DNA of 7,188 bases from an uncultured Bacillota bacterium (lineage in GTDB: Bacteria > Bacillota > Clostridia > Peptostreptococcales > Anaerovoracaceae): assembly GCA_902465215.1 (NCBI GenBank), contig CABQMM010000061.1, forward strand, positions 1 through 7,188, in the 5' to 3' direction. Below the pieces are notes generated by a model. The model did not search any database, was not told where the DNA came from, and saw nothing but the letters and a program-made list of their open reading frames with translations. This document shows, in pieces, positions 1 to 6,730 of this stretch (position 1 is its first letter; every line of letters begins with the position of its first letter). A program made the translations under genes and the position numbers.

Positions 1-946
1 CGCCAATGATAACGCCCTTTGCCATAACCAGTCCGATATCCCGGCCGAGCGTCAGCCGCATGAAGCAAAGTGCCAGGAAGCCCGCAACCGTCGTTAAACT
101 GCTGCTGGAAAGCGACGCAAACGCCGCCTCAACCGCACGCGCCATCGCGTCACGCTCATCCTCGTAATTCGGCTTTTCCTCCTCGTACCGCTTATACAGG
201 AAAATCGAGTAGTCCATCGTAACCCCCAGCTGCAGCACCGCCGCAATCGCCTTGGTTATGTAGGAAATTTCACCGAAAATGATATTTGTTCCGAAATTAT
301 ATAGGATTGCAAAACCGATGTTTACCATCAAAATCGCCGGAAGCACCCATGATTCAAACGCCAGTCCCAGCGCAATCAGCGACAGGATTACCGCCAGCAA
401 AACGAACATCGGAAGTTCTTTGTCCACTAAATCCCTTGTATCTTTGATAACCACGGAGAAGCCTGCGAGGAAGCACTTTTCGTTGCAGATTTTGCGAATT
501 TCCGTAATCGCGCTCATCGTCTCATCCGAAGCTCCGGGTCTGTCGTATTGTATAATCATCATGGTCGCATCGCCCGAGAAGAACACATCCCGAAATTCCG
601 CCGGAATGAAGCTTGTCGGAATCTGGATACCTACCATGTTGGACAGCCAGACAGCGTTGCTGACGCCATCGACCTCCTGAATCCGGTTTATTAAATCGTT
701 GGAATAGCCTGACGGCATCCCATCAACAATCAGCATGCTGGTCGCCGCCATTTTGAACGGCTCCTCTAAAAGCTTTTCGCCCTGCGCCGCCTCCGAGTCC
801 TGCGGCAGATAGGTCAGAATGTCGTAGTTGATGCGCGTTCCGATTATGCCAAGCAGTGCCGGAATCAGCAAAATCACCCCGATGAAGGCAACCAGTTTCG
901 GCTTTCTGGTCAGTCTGCGCGCAATTTTTTCTACCAAAATAATCAC
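1..946 (-). CDS. MMPL/HAE3-family RND transporter, 3' end cut by window
   Basis: Membrane transporter of the MMPL (hydrophobe/amphiphile efflux-3) branch of the RND superfamily, which moves lipids, amphiphiles or peptides using the proton gradient. 315 codons are visible and the frame stays open to position 1. Reading from GTG at 946, TM1 lies at residues 17-37, an extracytoplasmic domain at about 38-178, TM2 and TM3 at about 180-224, and TM4 at about 229-251. TM4 carries the motif GVTMDYSIFLYKRY, whose Asp245-Tyr246 pair matches the conserved Asp-Tyr of TM4 in MmpL3-type pumps. Helices TM5-6 begin at about 284. A full-length family member has a second half of similar layout, which would lie beyond the left edge. 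The gene starts eight bases after the stop of the 789-residue coiled-coil gene, so the two are co-transcribed and probably translationally coupled. The substrate cannot be read from the sequence. The family call is firm; the exact start is less so (TTG at 937 is the alternative). Confidence 0.92.
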   Translation of the reverse strand, partial: MIILVEKIARRLTRKPKLVAFIGVILLIPALLGIIGTRINYDILTYLPQDSEAAQGEKLLEEPFKMAATSMLIVDGMPSGYSNDLINRIQEVDGVSNAVWLSNMVGIQIPTSFIPAEFRDVFFSGDATMMIIQYDRPGASDETMSAITEIRKICNEKCFLAGFSVVIKDTRDLVDKELPMFVLLAVILSLIALGLAFESWVLPAILMVNIGFAILYNFGTNIIFGEISYITKAIAAVLQLGVTMDYSIFLYKRYEEEKPNYEDERDAMARAVEAAFASLSSSSLTTVAGFLALCFMRLTLGRDIGLVMAKGVIIG

Positions 947-950
947 CCCG

Positions 951-956
951 CTTCCT
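951..956 (-). promoter_or_regulatory. Ribosome binding site overlapping the upstream stop codon
   Basis: AGGAAG on the minus strand overlaps the TAG stop (955-957) of the preceding gene. It sits four bases before the GTG at 946 and thirteen before the TTG at 937. There is no in-frame ATG near the start of the MMPL frame, so a non-ATG start is required. The spacing from the AGGA core and the preceding stop favour GTG. The overlap of ribosome binding site and stop codon is the usual arrangement for translational coupling. Confidence 0.6.
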
Positions 957-3324
957 AACTAAAAATGCCTGTTATAAATGCCCAAAAGTCCTTAAACATC
1001 TGCGCAATGCGCCCGAAGAAAGTGCTGTTATCCGCAGCAGCCGCAGCCGCTGCAGCCTCTGCTTCTTTATCTACTTGGATTTCCTGCGAGCGAATCAAAA
1101 CCTGAACTGACTGCGGGTGTTCGTTTTTCGTCGAAGTCAGCGATACCGGTTTCGCCGATGCGTCCATGTTCAAAAGGTTATCCACATCACCCGTATGGTC
1201 GTTCCAAAGCCGCTCAACAATGCTGCTGATGTCATTCTTCGCCGCCTTCACATCCCCGGTCGTGTCGGTGCTCTTTGCGGTCTTACGAAGCGTCTGCGCC
1301 AGGCCCTTCAAAGCCTTCTTCGTACCCTGATCAAGGTCATCGTCCGCTGATTTCAAAAGCGACTTCAAATCCTTCAGGAATTTGTTGAGGTTTTTCAAGG
1401 AAGTCTGCGCAGTGTCTGCAATTTCTTCACACTCTGCCAAAGTATCTTTTGCCTCAGGGATATATTTGTTGACTGTCTTGTTTAAGTCATCCAAATCGTC
1501 CATGATTTCTTTTGTTTTTTCTAAAAGTCTGCTTGTTTCCAGCATAAGATTGCTTGCGGAAGAAAGCGTTGCCTCTGATTTATAGAGCAAAGAATTCAAG
1601 CTGAGCGATAAGCTGCTTAAATCAGTGCAGACATTGCTGAGGTCTCCGAGCATTGCCTTCGTCATCGGGCTGAAATCTTCCATGGACTTTTTCAGCTGTG
1701 AAACCGTCATATTCGTACTCTTCAGCAAAGAGTTTACTGCCTCAGCCTGCTCGAGCTGCGCCTGAAATTCGTCACTCTTTGACTGCTGATATAGGTATGC
1801 AAGTGTTTTCGCTTGCTCAAGTGCCATTGCAGGTGCTTTCTGTGCAGCCACATCCTCCGCAACACCGCTGTCTATCAGTTCCTTTTTTATCTTCGGAGTC
1901 AATTTTTCCGTCATAAAGGCAACATAGCCCTCGGTTGACGGCGTCTGTCCTGTAGCCGCACATGTCTTGATATACGCATCGTATAAAGTTGTTGCTGTTT
2001 CCGTATAAGACTTAATCTCCGAAACCGTCAAGCCCTTAATCGTGATTTCCGTATCGCCGCCAATATCTTCAGAACCGAGTTGCTTTTCCAGGTCACTGAA
2101 AGAACTGCTCATCGCAGACAGCGTCTTTCTCATGCTCAGCAAATCACTTGAAAGATTTGCGGTGTCCTTCTGAAGCTGAGTAGTGTCATTTCTTCTGAAT
2201 TTTTCGAGGTCATACGAAATGTTGTCCAGTTCTTCCGATATGTTGCCAATATAGCTCTTCAACTTATACGCCTTATCGTGAAGTGTATTTACGCTATCCG
2301 TGATTTCATCAAAAGCTTTGCGCAGAGTCGAAATATGCTCCTTCGCCGGCTCAAGCTGGTCTGCAAGCTTCGTCAAGTCGCCGAGTGAAACATCAATGTC
2401 ATCCTCAACCGTTCCCTTGCCGTCCGAAATCGTCTTACGCGCATTGTTCAGTTGATCCAAGCCGTCTGCCGCTTCTCTGAGACTTCCGCCCATGTTACCG
2501 ACCGAATTCAGCAAAATATCCAAACTGTTATTCAGTTTCTGATAGTCGTTTTCGATGCTGTCCTTATCATCCGCCAGTCCGCTGAGCATATCAAGCTGCG
2601 ACAAAGTTGCCGGAACCATCAAATAGGTCATCCCGCCGAAAGAAAAGTCCTCAGAACCAACACGGATTGTGAAGTGATTCTCCTCTCCCGGAAGACATAC
2701 GAAGAGCACAACTCTCAGGTTACCTATCAGCTGCACCTGCGCGCCCTCAGCTTCCAGCGACAGAATATCGTCCTGATTGAAGATTGCCATCGCCTCAAGC
2801 GTATAATTGTTCTTCGCATACTTTCCTGCCTTATCGTTTGGCACGAAATCTAAATCTATATCCACCACGCCTACTTTGCCGGCAAGGTCCTCCGCCTTGG
2901 TCGGCACACCGTTTAGCTTATAGCTCATGGAAATTGTCCAAGGAAGCTTTTCAAACGGCTTTGTGGTCTTTCCTTCAAAGTAAAAATGATTCGGTACGCT
3001 GTCCCCAAAATCGAAAACCGTCTTTCCGTTTTCGGTCTTTGGTACTGTACCATCTGTCAGATTATTTATTTCATCATATGTACCGTAATCGGTGAGCTTA
3101 TTCACACCGTTCATGGCATAACTTTTCACGACGCTGCCTTCCGTAAGGTTGCCGTAATAGTCCATTGTAGCATAATATGCTTCGTCACAAGTCGGGCTTA
3201 CTCCGTCTCCTATCTTCTCGGCTGCATATGCGCTGGCAGTGCCTACGGGCATCAGTGTGAACGCTGTCGTTACCGCAGCGATTAAAGCCCACGCTGTGAC
3301 ACTTTTAAAAAACTTGCGACCCAT
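955..3324 (-). CDS. Secreted coiled-coil protein paired with MMPL transporter
   Basis: 789-residue exported protein of unknown biochemical function. Residues 1-34 are a Sec signal peptide (MGRKFFK, hydrophobic core, cleavage predicted after AYA before AEK). Residues about 45-245 form a beta-rich domain; its motifs SVVKSYAMNG, ITDYG-like LTDYGTYDEINNLTD and PWTISMSYKLNG with EDLAGKVGVV resemble N-terminal domains of clostridial YhgE/Pip-like proteins that accompany MMPL pumps. Residues about 250-735 are almost wholly predicted coiled coil with Leu heptads and Ser/Thr/Asp spacers. Near the C-terminus is a run of eight alanines, encoded by mixed GCN codons, then a hydrophobic tail (FFGRIAQMFKDFWAFITGIF) that could be a weak membrane anchor or amphipathic helix. 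The start is supported by AGGAG at 3334-3338, nine bases upstream. The gene is followed immediately by the transporter, suggesting an accessory subunit that spans the wall or adapts the pump. That role is inferred from gene order; homology is recognised by motif style only. Confidence 0.9.
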   Translation of the reverse strand: MGRKFFKSVTAWALIAAVTTAFTLMPVGTASAYAAEKIGDGVSPTCDEAYYATMDYYGNLTEGSVVKSYAMNGVNKLTDYGTYDEINNLTDGTVPKTENGKTVFDFGDSVPNHFYFEGKTTKPFEKLPWTISMSYKLNGVPTKAEDLAGKVGVVDIDLDFVPNDKAGKYAKNNYTLEAMAIFNQDDILSLEAEGAQVQLIGNLRVVLFVCLPGEENHFTIRVGSEDFSFGGMTYLMVPATLSQLDMLSGLADDKDSIENDYQKLNNSLDILLNSVGNMGGSLREAADGLDQLNNARKTISDGKGTVEDDIDVSLGDLTKLADQLEPAKEHISTLRKAFDEITDSVNTLHDKAYKLKSYIGNISEELDNISYDLEKFRRNDTTQLQKDTANLSSDLLSMRKTLSAMSSSFSDLEKQLGSEDIGGDTEITIKGLTVSEIKSYTETATTLYDAYIKTCAATGQTPSTEGYVAFMTEKLTPKIKKELIDSGVAEDVAAQKAPAMALEQAKTLAYLYQQSKSDEFQAQLEQAEAVNSLLKSTNMTVSQLKKSMEDFSPMTKAMLGDLSNVCTDLSSLSLSLNSLLYKSEATLSSASNLMLETSRLLEKTKEIMDDLDDLNKTVNKYIPEAKDTLAECEEIADTAQTSLKNLNKFLKDLKSLLKSADDDLDQGTKKALKGLAQTLRKTAKSTDTTGDVKAAKNDISSIVERLWNDHTGDVDNLLNMDASAKPVSLTSTKNEHPQSVQVLIRSQEIQVDKEAEAAAAAAAADNSTFFGRIAQMFKDFWAFITGIFS

Positions 3325-3344
3325 ATTCAGTCTCTCCTCTCCCC

Positions 3345-3386
3345 AAAAAATGCTTAAGAGTACCGAAGGACGAGCCTTCGGTACTC
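3345..3386 (-). terminator. Hairpin and T-tract after the 983-residue gene
   Basis: A perfect 12-bp stem (GAGTACCGAAGG at 3358-3369 with CCTTCGGTACTC at 3375-3386) has a 5-nt loop. On the minus strand it is followed, after seven bases, by six T (3345-3350). It lies between the stop of the 983-residue gene and the ribosome binding site of the next gene, so it most likely ends most transcripts of the former. The seven-base gap before the T-tract is longer than in a canonical terminator; a longer outer stem (see 3353-3427) would close that gap to two bases. A palindromic operator for the downstream pair is the alternative reading. Confidence 0.6.
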
Positions 3387-3427
3387 AAAATTGATCAGTT
3401 TTTATTGAGTTTTATTACACTCTTAAG
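3353..3427. repeat. Outer 9-bp inverted repeat enclosing the terminator hairpin
   Basis: CTTAAGAGT at 3353-3361 and ACTCTTAAG at 3419-3427 are exact reverse complements. The left copy shares four bases (3358-3361) with the base of the 12-bp terminator stem. In the minus-strand transcript the outer 9-bp stem can form together with the inner 8 bp of the hairpin, or the full 12-bp hairpin can form alone. The outer stem would end only two bases before the T-tract. The rest of the 127-bp gap is AT-rich. It contains TGTAAT, a possible -10 on the minus strand, with only a poor -35 (TTTTTA, 17-bp spacer), so no promoter is called there. Confidence 0.5.
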
Positions 3428-3451
3428 AAATTGTACTAAAAATTCTCAAAA

Positions 3452-6403
3452 TTATTTAGCAATTCTGCGAGCCTTGTTGGACCAGTCAGAAGTGATCTTC
3501 TTACCTTCAACCATCTTATAAGCTCTAACTTTGTAGTAGTATCTAGTACCCTTCTTCAGACCCTTAGTGTTCTTGTAAGTCTGCTTCTTAGTTGTGAATG
3601 CTTTCTTGTAGCCCTTGGAGTGCTTAGTTGACTTCCAGATTTCAAATCCGTCGATATCTGCAGAACCCTTTACAGTCCATGTAACTGTGATGGAGCCCTT
3701 CTTAGCAGTTGACTTAGCAGTGATCTTTAATTCCTTAACAGTGTTGCCGATCTTGTCAGATGCAACCTTAACGAGTTCAAGATAGTAGCCTGTGCCGCCG
3801 TCTAAATCCATCTGCTGTCTGTCAGTTAAAGCGTTGAATGCATCAACTGCAGCCTTCAGCTGTTCCGGAGTTGCACCTGGCTTGCTTGCTGCGATTAATA
3901 AAGTCTTAGCATTCAAGATTTCTGCGTCATAGAATCTAGTCGGAGTTGTGTCTCCAGCTGTTCCCTTGTAAGTTGCATCGAGGTTTGTAGCTTCTTTAAC
4001 TGCTGTATAGTCATCACCAAATGCAATTTCATCTAATTTGATGTGCTCTTCATCATTAACATCATCGATATCATCTGTTAAAGCAGTTCCCTTAGCAATT
4101 AATGCCTTTGCTTCTTCCTTCAGTGCCATGTACTTCGGTAAATCAGCATCTGCAGTTGTATCTAAGTCTTCCATCTTATCAAGTAAGTCTTCAGCTTCTT
4201 TTGCGATTTCATCCTTTAATAATGCGTTTACTCTGTTGTACTTCTCTACTAAAGAGGTCTTAACGCTTGATACAGCTTGTTCGTCAGAACCAGCAAGATC
4301 CAAATATTCGCAGTATGCCTTGTATGCTTCTTTAACAGCATCTCTGTCAGCAGAAGTCAGCTTGTCGTAAGCCGGAAGAGCATTGATCTTCTTTTCAACA
4401 GCCTTCTTCATGTCTTTCAGTTCGTCGTTAGTCTTAGCATTGTCAACTAAAGCCTGAGCTTCAGCATAAGCAGCCTTTACACCGTCAACTGTAGTTGCGT
4501 CTGTAATAAGATCCATGCCTTTAGCCTTAAGATCAGCGTATGCTTTCGTATAATCTTTTTCATCGTCTAACAGACCTTTTTTCTGAGCGATATAGCCTTC
4601 AAGAGCTTTTTCGTAAGCCTTCATAGCCTTTTCAACATCGTCAGCGTCATCGTCCTTCATAAGTTTGCTGAAGTCATCTGCAGCTTTCTTCATAACTGCT
4701 GTGATTTCATCATAGGACTGGCATTCCTGTAAAGCATCAAGAGTGTCATCTGCAATGTCTTCCCAGTCTTTTGTCTGGTCAGAAATGTAGCTGTTGCCAA
4801 CTCCTGTGTAGTATGTGCCTAATAAGTAAACAAGATCTTCATCAGCAGTCTTGTCTGCACCGTAGGAAACCTTCTTAGCCTTTTCGCCTTTAGCGAATCC
4901 ATTTTTGTACATTTTTTCTGCTGCATCATCAAGAGCATCTCTGAACTTGTCAGCAGCATACTTAGCACCATCTTCTTCAAGGTTTGCTAATCCCTTATCG
5001 TTGCTTTCAATGTCATTAGCAGATTCGACAATATAGTCGATTGCCTTGTCATAGAAGCCATCCTTTAAGTCTCCGTATACGAAGCCTTCTGCGTTCTTAA
5101 CAGCAGCGTCAACTTTTGCATCGTTGTACTGCTTTACGCCCCAGTCATAACGAGCTTTCAGCTTGTTACCTTCTTTTACAACGTCAGCATACTTGTCAGC
5201 AGCATCCATCGCGTTTCTTAAAGTTTCAAAGAATCTAGCGTCTGTACCGAATTCATTGTCTTCAGTAGCATCTGCAACAGTTTTATCGTAAAGAGCGTAG
5301 ATGTCATTTGCTTTCTTGTCGTTTGCCCAAGCAAGAACAGCTGTCTTGGAATTAGTAATGGCAGCCTTCATTGCATTGTAAACTGCAACAGCTTCTGTTC
5401 TTGTAACCTTTTCGTAGTTTACGATAGCAACATCAAAGAATTTACCATCCTTGGAAGTCTTAGTTGTTCCTTCCCAAAAATCCTTAAGAGCGCCTTTGCA
5501 TACACCACTCCAGTCCACAGTATCATTGGCCTTCATGTTCTTGATAACAGGTAACTGACCATAACCGTGTGTAGCATATTCATCAGCTTTCTTCGCGTTT
5601 ACTGTGTCCTTATCGATATTGTTGAAGTCTTCGTCTGCAAGAGTATCGATACCATCAAATGCAATCTTGAATGTGCTGTATGCAGTTTCATAAGCTGCTC
5701 TCTTTGCTGCGTAAGTCATATCCTTATCGTCAGCAGCAGTTTTAAGTGCATCTTTCGCATCGTCGATTAATTCAAGAACCTTATCAGCAGCTGTGATGTC
5801 GTTGTTGTCAGCGTCCTTGTAGTCCTTGTCAGTTGAATTGTACTTTCCATCATCAACTGCAGCTTTAGCTTTATCTAATTTAGCTTCAACAGCTTTCTTA
5901 GTTAAAGGAGCCTGAGCCTTGTCAAGTTCTAACTCTGTAGAGTCTTCAACTACTTTTTCAAGAATCTTCTGAAGCATAGCAGCTTTTGTGGAATAGCTGT
6001 CTGCTACGTCAGATACGAGTGCCTTGTCAGCAGCAACTTCAGTCGGGAACAGATCCTTAGTGTTCATTTTAGCGTTGATTGCGTCATCCATTGCTTTTTC
6101 AGCATCATCGATAACTAACTGTCCAACTTCCTCGATTGCTTCCTTCATGTAGCCACTAATTGTTTCGTCTGCAGGCGCTACAAGCGCACCAGAGCTTTCA
6201 ATTGTGAATCCTTCATCGTTGAATTTAGCAGCTCCGACAACCTGTGTAAGTACGTTCTTTAAAACGCCTAACTGAAATTCTTTTTCAGCCTGGTATACCT
6301 TGTTGTAATCATCAGCGTTATAAGTGGTAGCAGCAAATGCGCTTCCGAAGCTGAAAGTGAATACAACAGCGATTGCCAAAAGCACTGTTAATACTTTTTT
6401 CAT
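3452..6403 (-). CDS. Large secreted helical protein with C-terminal FN3-like domain
   Basis: 983-residue exported protein of unknown function. Residues 1-24 are a clear Sec signal peptide (MKKVLTVLLAIAVVF, cleavage after SAFA). Residues about 28-885 are predicted mainly alpha-helical, rich in Asp, Lys and Ala, with many degenerate helical segments. Around 672-730 a segment beginning INALPAYDKLTSADRDAV resembles the 'INALP...LT..D...V..A...Y' helical module repeated in many Bacillota surface proteins; AAVDAFNALTDRQQ (851-864) is a second weak match. Residues about 890-983 form a fibronectin-III-like domain (ITVTWT, DGFEIWKSTKHSKGYKK, GTRYYYKVRAYK). There is no LPXTG sorting signal, SLH domain or C-terminal membrane helix, so it is either released or held to the wall non-covalently. 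GGAGG at 6414-6418, ten bases upstream, supports the ATG. Codons favour TTC, AAC, TAC, GCT and GCA, a pattern of highly expressed genes that differs from the GCC/GCG-rich pair downstream. It appears to be monocistronic, with its own promoter, structured leader and terminator. Adhesion, a wall-coat or S-layer-like role is only inference. Confidence 0.93.
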   Translation of the reverse strand: MKKVLTVLLAIAVVFTFSFGSAFAATTYNADDYNKVYQAEKEFQLGVLKNVLTQVVGAAKFNDEGFTIESSGALVAPADETISGYMKEAIEEVGQLVIDDAEKAMDDAINAKMNTKDLFPTEVAADKALVSDVADSYSTKAAMLQKILEKVVEDSTELELDKAQAPLTKKAVEAKLDKAKAAVDDGKYNSTDKDYKDADNNDITAADKVLELIDDAKDALKTAADDKDMTYAAKRAAYETAYSTFKIAFDGIDTLADEDFNNIDKDTVNAKKADEYATHGYGQLPVIKNMKANDTVDWSGVCKGALKDFWEGTTKTSKDGKFFDVAIVNYEKVTRTEAVAVYNAMKAAITNSKTAVLAWANDKKANDIYALYDKTVADATEDNEFGTDARFFETLRNAMDAADKYADVVKEGNKLKARYDWGVKQYNDAKVDAAVKNAEGFVYGDLKDGFYDKAIDYIVESANDIESNDKGLANLEEDGAKYAADKFRDALDDAAEKMYKNGFAKGEKAKKVSYGADKTADEDLVYLLGTYYTGVGNSYISDQTKDWEDIADDTLDALQECQSYDEITAVMKKAADDFSKLMKDDDADDVEKAMKAYEKALEGYIAQKKGLLDDEKDYTKAYADLKAKGMDLITDATTVDGVKAAYAEAQALVDNAKTNDELKDMKKAVEKKINALPAYDKLTSADRDAVKEAYKAYCEYLDLAGSDEQAVSSVKTSLVEKYNRVNALLKDEIAKEAEDLLDKMEDLDTTADADLPKYMALKEEAKALIAKGTALTDDIDDVNDEEHIKLDEIAFGDDYTAVKEATNLDATYKGTAGDTTPTRFYDAEILNAKTLLIAASKPGATPEQLKAAVDAFNALTDRQQMDLDGGTGYYLELVKVASDKIGNTVKELKITAKSTAKKGSITVTWTVKGSADIDGFEIWKSTKHSKGYKKAFTTKKQTYKNTKGLKKGTRYYYKVRAYKMVEGKKITSDWSNKARRIAK

Positions 6404-6434
6404 TCTTAGAATTCCTCCCTTTTAATTTTTTTGC

Positions 6435-6490
6435 TCATATTGTAAGGCTTTGTGAAAATGGACATAGTCCCACAACATACTACAATATGA
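6435..6490 (-). promoter_or_regulatory. Nested 56-nt stem-loop in the predicted 5' UTR
   Basis: TCATATTGTA (6435-6444) and TACAATATGA (6481-6490) are perfect 10-bp reverse complements. Inside them TTGTG (6450-6454) pairs with CACAA (6471-6475), and GGAC (6460-6463) pairs with GTCC (6467-6470) around a 3-nt loop. The gaps are a symmetric 5x5 internal loop and a one-sided 5-nt bulge. It starts 31 bases upstream of the ATG of the 983-residue gene and leaves the ribosome binding site free. It has no adjoining T-tract that would make it a standard terminator. The likely roles are transcript stabilisation or a protein/ligand binding site; an operator at DNA level is the alternative. Confidence 0.6.
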
Positions 6491-6504
6491 AATAATTCCG
6501 TTAT

Positions 6505-6533
6505 AGTTTACCAAAAGGTTACGGGCTTTGCAA
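6505..6533 (-). promoter_or_regulatory. Candidate sigma-A promoter of the 983-residue gene
   Basis: On the minus strand TTGCAA (6528-6533, four of six to TTGACA) is followed after exactly 17 bases by TAAACT (6505-6510, four of six to TATAAT), preceded by TGG, an extended -10 element. Transcription would begin near 6498, giving a leader of about 95 nt that contains the whole 6435-6490 stem-loop. TATAAC at 6500-6505 is an alternative -10 but has no acceptable -35. This is a prediction by consensus only. Confidence 0.45.
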
Positions 6534-6536
6534 GTG

Positions 6537-6562
6537 TTTTTTCTGTGAAAAACAATGTTTTT
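6537..6562. other. Phased A/T tracts, probable intrinsic bend
   Basis: T6 (6537-6542), A5 (6548-6552) and T5 (6558-6562) have centres about 10-10.5 bp apart, one helical turn, directly upstream of the predicted -35. Such phasing bends DNA and can act like an UP element for strong promoters. More tracts at 6648-6677 (T5, A7, A6, A5) are less regularly spaced. The effect on transcription is inferred. Confidence 0.45.
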
Positions 6563-6566
6563 CGCA
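6544..6566. promoter_or_regulatory. 23-bp near-perfect palindrome upstream of the promoter
   Basis: TGTGAAAAACA (6544-6554), a central A, then TGTTTTTCGCA (6556-6566): the arms match at 10 of 11 positions as reverse complements. The site ends ten bases upstream of the -35 hexamer at 6528-6533 and is centred about 57 bases before the predicted transcription start, where activators often bind. It does not fit the CcpA cre consensus or the usual CRP spacing. As RNA it could form a 7-bp stem with a 3-nt loop, but it lies outside the predicted transcript. The regulator, if any, is unknown. Confidence 0.45.
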
Positions 6567-6730
6567 AGGTCTCCCTCCTGTCACCGCAAAGGGCCTCATT
6601 GAACCTCTCACTATTAACTCCATTAAGGAGAGGGAAAGGTTACATGGTTTTTGAAAAAAATTAAAAAATTTGAAAAAGGTTTTGAAGAAGCCCTAAATGA
6701 TATACTTGGCGCCAATATAAAAGAACACAT
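6567..6730. other. Intergenic stretch without a confident gene
   Basis: Between the palindrome and the upstream terminator I see no confident gene or RNA. There is a short imperfect inverted repeat (CCTCTC at 6604-6609 with GAGAGG at 6628-6633, and inside it CTCC at 6618-6621 with GGAG at 6627-6630), a purine-rich Shine-Dalgarno-like run on the plus strand (6627-6639), and A-tracts at 6654-6677. The start of a doubtful small plus-strand ORF falls here. Confidence 0.4.

Noticed and set aside
279..680. Long open frame on the plus strand within the MMPL gene
   Set aside because: It is antisense to a well-supported transporter, has no ribosome binding site, and its composition is a by-product of the opposite frame. 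The same holds for the plus-strand frames inside 1117-3285 and 4038-5770.
6528..6556. Divergent plus-strand promoter using the same TTGCAA with AACAAT as -10
   Set aside because: The -10 is poor, and the only candidate gene downstream on the plus strand is the doubtful small ORF almost 100 bases away.
6518..6579. Possible leader peptide on the minus strand: AGGAGG near 6574-6579, TTG start, 19 codons
   Set aside because: The ribosome binding site is good, but the frame overlaps the palindrome and ends within the promoter spacer. No promoter upstream of it was found.
6519..6599. Short minus-strand frame of 26 codons starting with ATG at 6599
   Set aside because: It runs through the palindrome and the predicted promoter, lies upstream of the predicted transcription start, and resembles no protein.
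6514..6643. Direct repeat AAAGGTTAC at 6514-6522 and 6635-6643
   Set aside because: Only nine bases, two copies and no symmetry with the other elements; chance is a sufficient explanation.
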